Notes: a model not told the origin generated them from the sequence alone. A DNA stretch of 64,000 bases from Streptomyces sp. NBC_01689 (GCF_036250675.1 NZ_CP109592.1:8184001-8248000), one strand, 5' to 3'. Counted from the stretch's first letter, positions 51,519 to 59,935 are shown. Translations and numbers: made by a program.

Positions 51519-53303
51519 ATGGCGCCGGAACGCACCCCGGGCCCTGGAGGCAGCAGCCTCCCCGGCATGTCCCGCTCCGCACCCGCGACGTCGGCCCGCT
51601 CCTCGGCGGGCCTGTTCCCGCAGAGCCCCGACTCCCCCTCCCTCGGAGGGGGCGACGCCCCGAGCCGCGAAGAGGTCCAGCAGCGGATCAGCTCCCTCTA
51701 CGACCGGGCCGAGACCGCCACCGGGAACTACAACGCGACCCGCGCGATGCTCAGCGGTTCGCGCGGTCGCCTCAACCCGGCGCGGGACAACGGCCGCAGG
51801 AACACCGAGACCACGCTCGACGACGTGTCCCGGCCCTGGTTCGACGTGGCCCGCGCCCAGTTGGGCCCGAGCGCCCCCGCGCGGCTGCCGGCCGACAGGA
51901 CGCCGAAGCGCCGGGCGGAGGCGCTCCCCGCACCCGTCTCCAAGCCCCTGGAGAGCGGTTCCTCCGCCCGGGCGCTGGAGGCCCCGGGCCGCCCCGTCCC
52001 GGAGCTGACCGCCGGCCCCGGAGCGGGGCCCAGGGCGGAGCTGACCGCCCGTCCGGCGGCCGGACCGGCGGCGGAACTCCCCGCCGGGAGGGCCGTCGCG
52101 GCGCTGGAGGCCGGGACCGGGGTGCGTCAGGAGGCCGCCGGGGCACTGCCCGCGCCGGCCGTCGAGTCCCCTCACTCCTCCTCCTCGCTGAAGAGCCGCA
52201 AGGAGCGGAACCGGCGTAAACTCGCCCTCGCGCGTGACCTGTTGGCGCGGCACGCCGTCCAGCAGCGGACCGCCCCGGTCGCGGCGATCGAGGCACCGCC
52301 GGCCCGGCAGGCCTGGCCGAGCGCCGAGGAACTGGTCCGCCGTGAGGCCGAGGAGCAGTGGCGGGGACCGGTGTCGGCCGGTGCGGGCCTCGGCGCGCGG
52401 GTGGACACGGCCGCCCGCCCGGACGCGGGTGACCTCCTCGGCGGCGACGCCTCCCTCGACGCGGGAACCCCCCTGTACGCGGCGATGATGTCGTCCTCGG
52501 GACTGACGTTCGCCCCGGACCCGGCGTCCACGTCGGACACGGGGTCCCTGCCGGGCGTCGTGGCCGGCCCGGGTGCGGCCTTCGGGTCGGACACGGCGTC
52601 CGTCCCGGGCATGGCCTTCGTCCCGGACACGACGTTCACGCCGGGCATGACCTTCGCCTCGGACACGGCGTTCGCCCCTGGGACGTCCTACGCCCCGGAG
52701 CTGTCCTACGCCCAGGGCGTGGCCTGGGGGCCCGACCGACTCGTCGCCCCGGACCCGCTCACCACGCCGGATCCGTCGTTCGTCGCGGAGCCGCCCCGCA
52801 CGCCCCTCGGCTCGCACACGGGACACATCCCCGCCGTGACCGTCGCCCCCGACGCGTCCTTCGCCCCGGCGGCATCCGTCGGTGCCGGGATGCCGGGCAT
52901 CGCGGGCATGGCCGTGGGTGGCGACACGGCCGGCTCGGGATACGACGTGAAGGCCGCCAAGGCGCTGGACTTCGCCCGCGCCCAGATCGGCAGGCCGTGC
53001 GTATGGGGCGCGGCCGGGCCGGGTTCGTACGACTGCGCGGGCCTCACCCGTGCCGCGTGGATGGTGGCCGGGGTCGCGCTCCCGCGCACCGCGGGCGACC
53101 AGGCGGCGGCCACCACGCCGATCCCGCTCACCGACCTGCGGGCCGGCGACCTGATCTTCTTCTACGGCGACGTCAGCCATGTCGGCCTGTACATCGGCGA
53201 CAGCATGATGATCCACGCGCCGAGTCCGGGGGCGTACATACGCGAGGAGTCGATCTTCTACGCGGGTCAGGCGGCGATCCACAGCGCCGCACGGCCGGTG
53301 TAG
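51519..53303 (+). CDS. NlpC/P60-domain cell-wall hydrolase under c-di-AMP riboswitch control
   Basis: 594 aa from the ATG at 51519 (MAPERTPGPGGSSLPGMSRS). The C-terminal NlpC/P60 domain (about residues 480-594) carries the catalytic Cys in SYDCAGLTRAAW (about 506), His in SHVGLYIG (about 552) and the third polar residue in MIHAPSPG (about 565). It should cleave the D-gamma-glutamyl-diaminopimelate bond in peptidoglycan stems. The N-terminal half has a coiled region (EVQQRISSLYDRAETATGNY) and a Pro/Ala-rich linker. About 330-420 is a degenerate repeat of FxxDTxFxPGM type (SDTASVPGMAF, TFTPGMTFASDTAF). No recognisable signal peptide precedes it, which is unexpected for an exported hydrolase; a different start or export route is possible. 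Confidence 0.9.
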   Translation: MAPERTPGPGGSSLPGMSRSAPATSARSSAGLFPQSPDSPSLGGGDAPSREEVQQRISSLYDRAETATGNYNATRAMLSGSRGRLNPARDNGRRNTETTLDDVSRPWFDVARAQLGPSAPARLPADRTPKRRAEALPAPVSKPLESGSSARALEAPGRPVPELTAGPGAGPRAELTARPAAGPAAELPAGRAVAALEAGTGVRQEAAGALPAPAVESPHSSSSLKSRKERNRRKLALARDLLARHAVQQRTAPVAAIEAPPARQAWPSAEELVRREAEEQWRGPVSAGAGLGARVDTAARPDAGDLLGGDASLDAGTPLYAAMMSSSGLTFAPDPASTSDTGSLPGVVAGPGAAFGSDTASVPGMAFVPDTTFTPGMTFASDTAFAPGTSYAPELSYAQGVAWGPDRLVAPDPLTTPDPSFVAEPPRTPLGSHTGHIPAVTVAPDASFAPAASVGAGMPGIAGMAVGGDTAGSGYDVKAAKALDFARAQIGRPCVWGAAGPGSYDCAGLTRAAWMVAGVALPRTAGDQAAATTPIPLTDLRAGDLIFFYGDVSHVGLYIGDSMMIHAPSPGAYIREESIFYAGQAAIHSAARPV

Positions 53304-53746
53304 GGGACGTCCCGGAAGACCCCGGTCCGCCCGGTGCCCGTACCGATCCGGTGAGGGCACCGGGCGGACTTGTCCCCGGCGGTCGGCCGGGTGCCGCAGC
53401 GCGGGGGGCGCGGGCGGAGGGTGCCGTGTCCTCCCCGGGCCCGCGCCGGAACGCGCGTCGGCCTGCCGAACGGGCGCCTCCGGGCGGCTACTCGCCCGAG
53501 ACCGTCGTGTTGCACGGTGTGGGCGCCCGCCCCGGACCGCTCGACCCGGACGGTTCGGCCCGGACCGCTCGGCCCGGGCCAGGCTTGCCCCGGCCGGACG
53601 GGGTGCCGTGGCACGCGGAGTCAGGGCGTGCGCCGGACGGGTTCCAGCGGTCGGATCAAGCCACTTGGCTGGCTTGTTCACAATTCAAGCACATCTTGAA
53701 CACCTTTCCGCTCCATGTGGAGTCCTGGCCTCCGAATCGCCCGTCG
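53304..53746. other. 443-bp gap between convergent NlpC/P60 and lipid-kinase genes, with AT-richer patch
   Basis: Mostly GC-rich without a credible gene. Around 53660-53712 an AT-richer patch reads CCACTTGGCTGGCTTG and later GTTCACAATTCAAGC...TGAAC. The elements GTTCA and TGAAC form a 5-bp dyad. It could hide a promoter or small RNA. No strong terminator hairpin for the NlpC gene is seen here. Confidence 0.4.
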
Positions 53747-55111
53747 TCAGGGGCGCGGTTCGGCGTCCTCGGTGGTGACGGGGCGCCCGGGGGCGGACGT
53801 TCGGCCCACCCTCGTCGCGAGGGCGCACAACCGGCGCCAGTCGAGGGCCGGACGGGGGTCGGGCACACCGGGACGTTTCCGGGGGACCCGGACCCGCAGC
53901 GCGCCCGGTTCGACACGGCAGTGGACCGGGGTGCGCAGCATCAGGGCCTCGCCGTCGACGCCGGCGTCGATCTCCGGCCGGTCCGCGTCCACGACCACCT
54001 CGCGCGCGGTGAGGACAGCGAGCCCCTGCGCGGCCCGGTCCAGCACCAGGGCCGCCGCCTCGGCCGCGCTGTCCACCTTGATGCCGAGGACGCCGAGCAG
54101 CCCGGAGTCGAGGCGCTCGCGGCGGCCGATCCCGGCCGGATCGTTGGTGCGGTAGGGGTTGTTGCTCACCAGTACGGCCTGCGGGGCGTCGAGCGTGGAG
54201 TCTCCGGCGCGGGCGGTGAGCCGCGGCCCGCGCTGCCGGGTGAGCAGCTCGGGCAGGAGCTCCAGAATGGTGCCGATCTTGTCCTCGCGGTACGCCGGGC
54301 TCTGGACGACCGCCGCGTAGGCGCCGAAGGAGGCGTTGTTGACGAACGGATGCCCGCCCGCGAAACCGATGTCCACCCGGAGTTCGACGCCGTCGGTGAG
54401 CGCGTCGAGACAGCGTGCGGGGTCGTCGCGGTCGAGCCCGAGGTCCATCGCGAAGTGGTTGCGGGTACCGGCGCAGACGACCAGGAACGGCAGACCGTGT
54501 TCGGCGGCGACGGCCGCGACGAGCGCCTGGGTCCCGTCGCCGCCCGCGACACCCAGCAGATCCGCGCCGTCGGCGACGGCGGCGCGCGCCAGGGCGGTGA
54601 CGTCCTGTTCCTCGTCGGGGTCGAGGAGGACGACCCGCGCCCCGAGCCGCTCGGCCTTCTCCACCAGCCCGAACCGGGCCACCTTCCCGCCTCCCGAACG
54701 GGGGTTCATGACGAGGAACGGATGCCGCGGGGGCGCCGTCCCGCGTTCCCGGGCCCGCCGGGGACGGTCGCCGCGCAGCGCGTGACGGCCGCTCCAGACC
54801 GCCACGGCCCACAGCCCCAGGGACGCGGGTACGGCCCACAGCAGGGACACCGCCAACAGCGTGACGACGGCGGCGGGGGCGACCACCGCGACCAGGGCGG
54901 CGACCCAGCGCAGCGGGCCGCGCCGGGTCAGCGTCCACCAGACGGCGGCCGCCGTGACGACCACGCCGACGAACGCGATCGCGAGCAGCAGCACGCCCTT
55001 CAGACCGCCCTTGGCCAGCGGCAGCAGCACCGCCAGTGCCGCCGCGGCCAGTGACGCTCTGGCCGCCCAGCGGTCACCACCACGGACCGCGTCGCTCCTG
55101 TCCTCGGTCAT
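53747..55111 (-). CDS. Diacylglycerol-kinase-family (DAGK_cat) lipid kinase with N-terminal membrane domain
   Basis: 454 aa from the ATG at 55111 (MTEDRSDAVRGGDRWAARAS), preceded by GGAGGA. Three to four hydrophobic helices (about 20-115) anchor it in the membrane. The kinase domain starts at HPFLVMNPRSGGGKVARFGL (about 127), with the nucleotide-binding GVAGGDGTQALVAAVA (about 190), FLVVCAGTRNHFAMDLGL and PFVNNASFGAYAAVVQSP. DagK-type enzymes phosphorylate diacylglycerol or related lipids for phospholipid recycling. The N-terminal multi-helix domain is an addition to the usual 300-residue soluble form. A long minus-strand extension upstream is made of 15-bp repeats and I exclude it. Confidence 0.88.
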   Translation of the reverse strand: MTEDRSDAVRGGDRWAARASLAAAALAVLLPLAKGGLKGVLLLAIAFVGVVVTAAAVWWTLTRRGPLRWVAALVAVVAPAAVVTLLAVSLLWAVPASLGLWAVAVWSGRHALRGDRPRRARERGTAPPRHPFLVMNPRSGGGKVARFGLVEKAERLGARVVLLDPDEEQDVTALARAAVADGADLLGVAGGDGTQALVAAVAAEHGLPFLVVCAGTRNHFAMDLGLDRDDPARCLDALTDGVELRVDIGFAGGHPFVNNASFGAYAAVVQSPAYREDKIGTILELLPELLTRQRGPRLTARAGDSTLDAPQAVLVSNNPYRTNDPAGIGRRERLDSGLLGVLGIKVDSAAEAAALVLDRAAQGLAVLTAREVVVDADRPEIDAGVDGEALMLRTPVHCRVEPGALRVRVPRKRPGVPDPRPALDWRRLCALATRVGRTSAPGRPVTTEDAEPRP

Positions 55112-55148
55112 CGCTCCTCCAGGGATGCGCGGATACGCGGTCCACGGC

Positions 55149-55178
55149 CGGTCCACGGACGGTCGGTCCACGGACGGT
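55149..55178. repeat. 15-bp tandem repeat, two perfect copies plus flanking partials
   Basis: CGGTCCACGGACGGT at 55149-55163 and again at 55164-55178, with partial copies on both sides (from about 55138 to 55187). It lies upstream of the lipid-kinase gene in the 548-bp gap 55112-55659. Simple duplication; possibly variable between strains. Confidence 0.9.
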
Positions 55179-55519
55179 CGGTCCAGGGGTACGCCGTCCG
55201 TGGTCGAGCGGACCGCCGACGCGCCATCACGGGTGCGCGGACGTGCGCCGACGCGTCGGCGACGAGCGCGGACTCGCAGCGACGGGTCCGGGGCCGGTGC
55301 GGCCCACTCCACCACAGTCGGAGCGCGGAGCGGCCGAGGACCCGGTGCGGGCGAGGGTCGTCACCCGGGAAGGCGATCCGATCGATCCGGTCGGGCCGGT
55401 CGGGTTGGGCGACCGCTGACGGGGCCGGGTCTTCGGCACCCCTCGGGAACGGGCCCGGCGCGTCTGATGCACGATGGGCGGCGGCGGATCCGGCGACGTG
55501 GCCGGGTGGGTGGCGCCAG

Positions 55520-55647
55520 GACACAGCGGTAAGCCGACTCGGCCGTAAGACGACATAGCGGTACGTCGACACATTCCCACGAAGACATGGCGGTAGGACG
55601 ACACAGCGGTACGGAGAATCAGTCGTACGAAGAGGCAGCGAGGCGGA
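55520..55647 (+). repeat. 16-bp periodic repeat array, eight units, directly upstream of the response regulator
   Basis: Units begin at 55520, 55536, 55552, 55568, 55584, 55600, 55616 and 55632, in exact 16-bp phase. Consensus GACACAGCGGTACGGA. Units 1, 3, 5 and 6 match the GACAxxGCGGTA core almost perfectly, and the others keep about 7-11 of 16 positions. The last unit runs into the ribosome-binding region (GAGGG) and the ATG is at 55660. Because 16 is not a multiple of 3, no reading frame explains it. The rest of the 55112-55659 gap holds the 15-bp repeat and no gene. Confidence 0.85.
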
Positions 55648-55659
55648 GGGACAGGGGCG

Positions 55660-56364
55660 ATGGGCGTGGACCGGGGCCGGGTGCTGGTCGTCGACGACGA
55701 CGCGGCGATACGCCGTTCGCTGGAACGCGGACTGCGGCTCGGCGGATTCACCGTGGACCTGGCGGACGGTGGCCGCCCGGCGCTGGACCTGGCCCGGACG
55801 AGACCACCGGACGTGATCGTGCTGGACATCTCGATGCCGGACCTCGACGGCATCGAGGTGTGCAGGACGCTGCGGAGCGAGGACAACGACATACCCGTGC
55901 TCATGCTGTCCGCGCTCGACGAGACCGCCGACCGGATCGCGGGACTCCAGGCGGGCGGCGACGACTACCTGGTCAAACCCTTCGCCCTGCAGGAACTCGT
56001 GCTCCGCCTGGAGGCACTGCTGCGCCGCAGACCACCGCGCGACACGGGCACCGTACGGGTCGGCGGCCTGCTCATGGACCCCGCCGCCCGCACGGTCGCC
56101 CTCGACGGCCGGCCGGTGGACCTGACCCGCCGCGAGTTCGAGCTCCTGCACGTCCTCGCACGGAATGCCGGACTCGTCCTCAGCCGGGACCAACTCCTGG
56201 ACCGTGTATGGGGATACGACTTCGACGTGCGCACCGACGCGGTGGACACCTTCGTCAGCTACCTGCGCCGCAAACTGGAGACCCGGGACCGCGCCCGGAT
56301 CATCCACACCGTGCGGGGCGTCGGCTTCGTCCTGCGGGACGACCGGGCGGGGGAGAAGCGGTGA
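55660..56364 (+). CDS. OmpR/PhoB-family response regulator
   Basis: 234 aa from the ATG at 55660 (MGVDRGRVLVVDDDAAIRRS), with GGAGGGA upstream. Receiver domain: acidic pocket VVDDD, phospho-acceptor Asp in VIVLDISMPDLDG (about residue 55), Thr/Ser and the Lys in LVKPFALQEL (about 108). A winged-helix output domain follows (DGRPVDLTRREFELLHVLAR, then DQLLDRVWGYDFDVRTDAVD and RTVRGVGF-like end). It pairs with the histidine kinase gene, whose GTG overlaps its stop. It should bind direct repeats, and the array directly upstream is an obvious candidate for autoregulation. Confidence 0.95.
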   Translation: MGVDRGRVLVVDDDAAIRRSLERGLRLGGFTVDLADGGRPALDLARTRPPDVIVLDISMPDLDGIEVCRTLRSEDNDIPVLMLSALDETADRIAGLQAGGDDYLVKPFALQELVLRLEALLRRRPPRDTGTVRVGGLLMDPAARTVALDGRPVDLTRREFELLHVLARNAGLVLSRDQLLDRVWGYDFDVRTDAVDTFVSYLRRKLETRDRARIIHTVRGVGFVLRDDRAGEKR

Positions 56365-57845
56365 GACTGTCCACACGGATCGCCCTCGCCGTCGGCGCCA
56401 CCGTGCCCGTACTGGTCCTGGCCACCGGCTGGTTGCTGCTGCGGCTGGTCGCCACGGATCTGCACGACCAGCAGGACGCCCATCTGCGCGAGCGCGCGGC
56501 CACCGTGGCCAAGGACGCCCGGGGACTGCTGCGCGCGAGCGCCGCGGACCGGTCGGCCGCCGTGGAACAGGCGCGCCAGCGCAAGCTGTTCACCTCCGCC
56601 CTCGACGTCGGCGTCCGGCTGGTCGGCCCGGACGACACCTTCACCGGCGGCCCGCAGCCGGACGCCGGGGCGCCGCTGCCGCCGAGCGCGCCGGTCCCCG
56701 TCACGCTCCGAGCCGACGGCCACAGCTGGCGCATCCTGTCCACCCCGGTGACCGGCGCCCGGCCCGGAGTGCGGGGCACGCTGTGGCTGTTCGCGTCGGA
56801 CACCGCCGCCGACACCCAACTGCGGCTGGTCCGGCGGCGCGCGGTGTCCGTCGCCCTGCTCGCCGCGCCGCTGTCCGGACTGCTCGCCTGGGGAGTCGCC
56901 ACCCGGGCGAGCCGGCCGCTGCGCATACTGCAACGCCGTACGAGTGGCCTGGACCCCCGCGCCAGCCGGGCCCGCCTGGATCACACACCCACCCGGATCG
57001 CCGAGGTCGACGACCTGGCGCACACCCTGCAGACCGTTCTGGCCCGCTACGACGAACAGGCCGCCCGGACGGCCGAGGCCCTGGCCACCGCCCGCTCCTT
57101 CGCCTCCGCCGCCTCGCACGAACTGCGCACCCCGCTGATGAGCATGCAGACCAACCTGGAGATCCTCACCGCGCATCCGGACCTCGCCGGGGCCGACCGT
57201 GACGAGGTGCTGCACGACCTGCGCCGCGAGCACGCCCGGCTGCTGGGCCTCCTGGTGATGCTGCGCGACCTCGGCCGAGGGGACCTCGTCGAGGCCGACG
57301 CCTTCGGGCCGGTGGACCTGGCCGACGTCGTCGAGGCGGCCACGCAGGAGCAGCGGCGCCGCCATCCGCACGCCCGGGTGTCCGGCAGTTGGCCACCGGG
57401 TCCGCGGGTGCACGGCTGGGAACCAGGACTGCGGACCGTGGTGGACAACCTGCTCGTCAACGCCCTGGTGCACGGACAGGAAAACGGGCGGCCCGCGCGG
57501 GTGGAGATCGGCCTGCGGGCGAGCGGCACCGACGTGCTGCTCGTCGTCGACGACCGGGGCCCCGGCATCCCGCCCGAGCTGCGGGCGCAGGTCTTCGAAC
57601 GCTTCAGGCGACGGCCCGACAGCCCGGGCTCCGGCCTCGGACTCACCCTGGTCGCCCAGCAGATCGCACTGCACCGGGGCCGCGTCCGGGTCCTGGACCG
57701 GCCGGGCGGGCCGGGTACCCGGATCGAGGTCGCACTGCCGCTCGTCGACGGCGCGCCGGACGAGGGGAAGACGCTGCCGCTCCGCCGCAACTGGATGATC
57801 GCGGCCGCCGACCGGTCACAAGAATTCCACAAGGACGGCTCCTAG
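56361..57845 (+). CDS. Sensor histidine kinase, partner of the OmpR-type regulator
   Basis: 494 aa from the GTG at 56361 (VRLSTRIALAVGATVPVLVL), overlapping the regulator stop (GTGA). TM1 at about 8-30, an extracytoplasmic sensor domain of about 130 residues rich in Arg and Asp, and TM2 at about 162-182. A HAMP-like linker (ATRASRPLRILQRRTSGLDP) leads to the dimerisation helix with SHELRTPL (about 252), the N box VVDNLLVNALVHG (about 361), G1 DDRGPGIP (about 397) and GSGLGL (about 424). It autophosphorylates on the SHELRT histidine and phosphorylates the preceding regulator. The signal is unknown; the next two genes encode small exported proteins that could be ligands or accessory sensors. 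Confidence 0.94.
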   Translation: MRLSTRIALAVGATVPVLVLATGWLLLRLVATDLHDQQDAHLRERAATVAKDARGLLRASAADRSAAVEQARQRKLFTSALDVGVRLVGPDDTFTGGPQPDAGAPLPPSAPVPVTLRADGHSWRILSTPVTGARPGVRGTLWLFASDTAADTQLRLVRRRAVSVALLAAPLSGLLAWGVATRASRPLRILQRRTSGLDPRASRARLDHTPTRIAEVDDLAHTLQTVLARYDEQAARTAEALATARSFASAASHELRTPLMSMQTNLEILTAHPDLAGADRDEVLHDLRREHARLLGLLVMLRDLGRGDLVEADAFGPVDLADVVEAATQEQRRRHPHARVSGSWPPGPRVHGWEPGLRTVVDNLLVNALVHGQENGRPARVEIGLRASGTDVLLVVDDRGPGIPPELRAQVFERFRRRPDSPGSGLGLTLVAQQIALHRGRVRVLDRPGGPGTRIEVALPLVDGAPDEGKTLPLRRNWMIAAADRSQEFHKDGS

Positions 57846-57891
57846 TTTCCGCGTGTGCGGGCAACCGCCCGTGGACACGGAGGAGTTCGTC

Positions 57892-58287
57892 ATGCCAAGC
57901 ACCAGGAAGACCGTGGTCTCGTTGGTCGCCGTGGGTACGCTGCTCGGCGCCCCGGGGGTCGCCGCGGCGGACGCGTCGCCCGCGCCGTCCGGCGCGCCCA
58001 AGGGCGACGGCGCGGCCGCGCTGTGCCGGCGCGCCCCGAAGATCGACCAGCGGATCGGCCGGATCCTCGACCGGCTGCACGCGGACGCGACCCGGCGGGG
58101 TTCCGTCGCCCGCCTCGAACAGCGCGTGGCGAGCGCCAAGGCGGCGGGACACACGGAGATCGAGAGCTACCTCAACGACCGGCTCACCTTCCGGCGCTCC
58201 CTGATCCCCACTCTGGAGGCGCGTCAGAAGGACCTCTCGGAGGTCCGGAAGTGGTGCGGCACGCACGACGACGGGAACGCGAAATGA
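57892..58287 (+). CDS. Small secreted helical protein with two cysteines
   Basis: 131 aa from the ATG at 57892 (MPSTRKTVVSLVAVGTLLGA), with GGAGG upstream. Signal peptide to about residue 28 (APGVAAADA). The mature part is helical and charged: KIDQRIGRILDRLHADATRR, LEQRVASAKAAGHTEIESYL, LEARQKDLSEVRKW, with Cys near the start (ALCRRAP) and end (RKWCGTH) that could bridge a helical hairpin. No family recognised. It follows the histidine kinase by 46 bp and overlaps the lipoprotein gene, so it is part of the two-component operon. Confidence 0.8.
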   Translation: MPSTRKTVVSLVAVGTLLGAPGVAAADASPAPSGAPKGDGAAALCRRAPKIDQRIGRILDRLHADATRRGSVARLEQRVASAKAAGHTEIESYLNDRLTFRRSLIPTLEARQKDLSEVRKWCGTHDDGNAK

Positions 58288-58484
58288 GGGCCGTGCGCCG
58301 CGTGGCCCCGGCCGCTGTGGCCGCCGTGGCCGTCCTGCTGCTGACCGGTTGCGGTCACGGCACGGACACCGGACAGCCGGCGCCCGCCGCCTCGTCCACC
58401 ACGGACCTCGACCATCTGCGGAAACTGGTCGACGACGCCGACTCGGCGGCGAGCAAGGCGGAGTCGGACATGGCCCGGGAGTGA
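58284..58484 (+). CDS. Small lipoprotein, 66 aa
   Basis: The ATG at 58284 overlaps the preceding stop by four bases (ATGA). The protein starts MRAVRRVAPAAVAAVAVLLL and has the lipobox LLTGC near residue 22. The mature part is about 44 aa, disordered then helical (DLDHLRKLVDDADSAASKAE). No homologue recognised. It is coupled to the secreted protein gene, and both probably serve the neighbouring two-component system. A hairpin ends the unit. Confidence 0.78.
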   Translation: MRAVRRVAPAAVAAVAVLLLTGCGHGTDTGQPAPAASSTTDLDHLRKLVDDADSAASKAESDMARE

Positions 58485-58501
58485 CCACGGGGGCCCACGG
58501 C

Positions 58502-58534
58502 GCGGCGTCGGCCCGGCGCACGTGCCGACGCCGC
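58502..58534 (+). terminator. Terminator hairpin ending the two-component operon
   Basis: GCGGCGTCGG (58502-58511) pairs with CCGACGCCGC (58525-58534) around a 13-nt loop, 18 bp after the lipoprotein stop. A run of GCC triplets follows. Confidence 0.72.
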
Positions 58535-58726
58535 CGCCGCCGTCCAGGGCCACGACTCGCGGCGGCCCGAGGTTCTCCCGCCGCAGCCCGGGGCCACGGC
58601 GCGCGGCGCCGATGCGGCCCCGTGCCACGGCGACGGCCCCCGACGCGGCCTCGGCTCACCCTGCCCGGGGCCCTGGCAGGGTGTGGCGCGTGGCAGTGCG
58701 GGCGCCGGTCGGCGGCCGTCGCCGGA

Positions 58727-59935
58727 TCACGCCCGTGTTCCAGGGGCGGGCGGTGATCCGTCGGAGCTGATCCGGTGGTGGCCGTCGACGGGGTGGGACG
58801 GGAGGTGCGGTCGGTGCGGATGCTCGGAGGCGGTGCGTTCGACGATCAGCAGTGCGGCGTCGTCGGAGGGCCGGTCGCCGACGTGGGCCAGGAGGTCGTC
58901 GTGGATGTGACGCAGCAGCGCGTCGGGTCCCGCGCCCCGGAACGCGGCCACCCGGTCGGCGAGCGGGTAGAAGTCGCCCGTCGGTGACCGGGCCTCGATG
59001 ACCCCGTCGGTGTAGAGCAGCAGGACGTCGCCCACCTCGAAGGTGAACGGGTCGGGGCGATGGTGCGCCGCGGGCGTCTCGCACAGCCCCAGCGGCGGCA
59101 CCGGGTGCCGGGCCTGCAGGACCTCGACCCGGTGATCCCGGAGCAGCAGGGGCGGGGGATGGCCGCAGTTGATCATCTCGACGCGGTTGCCGTGGTCGGG
59201 GATGTCGAGGACGAGCGCGGTGATGAAGTGCTCACCGGGGTCGTGCTCGGTGTCGGCCACCTCGTCGAGGTCACGGCAGACGCTCGCCTCCAGTGCCGCG
59301 GTCAGTTCGGGCAGCGTGGCGTACCGCTGGGCGCCCTCGCGAAACGCCCCGAGCGCCACCGACGCCTCACCGATCGACGACATGCCCTTGCCGCGTACGT
59401 CCCCGATGACCAGCCGGGTGGACAGACGGGCGGAGCGTGCCACCGCGAAGAGGTCGCCGCCGATCCGGGCCTCGTCCTCGGCGGCCAGGTAGAGCCAGGC
59501 GACCCGCAGCGGACCGATCCGGCGGGGCGGCGGGCGCAGCAGGACACGCTGCGCCGTCTCGGCCACGGACCGTGACCGGCTCAGCTCGAGCGCTCTCCGC
59601 TCGCGCAGGTGGCACACGAAGACCACCAGGGCGGAGAGCACGGACAGCGCGATGATCTGGGCGACGTGGTTGGCCGTGGTCAGGCCGCCGTGCAGCATCG
59701 CGATGCACACCTGGGCGGTCACGGCGAGCACGCCGACCAGCGTGGTCAGCCGTGGTCCGGCGAGCGAGGCGGTGAGCGCGGGCGCGATGACGAGCAGCGG
59801 ACCGAGATGGACGTCGGCCGGTGACTGGATGTCCACGACCGTGATCACTACGATCAGCGCGACGGGGACCGCCACCAGTCCGCGGCTCGACGGCTGCTCC
59901 ACGAGGCGGTCCACTGACACGCGCCGGACGCTCAC
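58727..59935 (-). CDS. SpoIIE/PP2C-type protein phosphatase with N-terminal membrane domain
   Basis: 402 aa from the GTG at 59935 (VSVRRVSVDRLVEQPSSRGL); an earlier frame start is not supported. Three or four transmembrane helices (about 20-110, LVAVPVALIVVITVV and on) lead into the phosphatase domain. Metal-binding aspartates lie in EARIGGDLFAV, LVIGDVRGKGMSS, LLLYTDGVIEARSP and PSDDAALLI. Such PP2C phosphatases dephosphorylate anti-sigma-factor antagonists (SpoIIAA-like) and are very common in Streptomyces. No partner anti-sigma gene is adjacent, so its target is elsewhere. Convergent with the two-component operon. Confidence 0.9.
   Translation of the reverse strand: MSVRRVSVDRLVEQPSSRGLVAVPVALIVVITVVDIQSPADVHLGPLLVIAPALTASLAGPRLTTLVGVLAVTAQVCIAMLHGGLTTANHVAQIIALSVLSALVVFVCHLRERRALELSRSRSVAETAQRVLLRPPPRRIGPLRVAWLYLAAEDEARIGGDLFAVARSARLSTRLVIGDVRGKGMSSIGEASVALGAFREGAQRYATLPELTAALEASVCRDLDEVADTEHDPGEHFITALVLDIPDHGNRVEMINCGHPPPLLLRDHRVEVLQARHPVPPLGLCETPAAHHRPDPFTFEVGDVLLLYTDGVIEARSPTGDFYPLADRVAAFRGAGPDALLRHIHDDLLAHVGDRPSDDAALLIVERTASEHPHRPHLPSHPVDGHHRISSDGSPPAPGTRA

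Noticed and set aside
55112..55315. N-terminal extension of the lipid kinase through 15-bp repeats (RPSVDRPSVD)
   Set aside because: No ribosome-binding site before the upstream ATG, low-complexity composition, and a good GGAGGA directly before the ATG at 55111.
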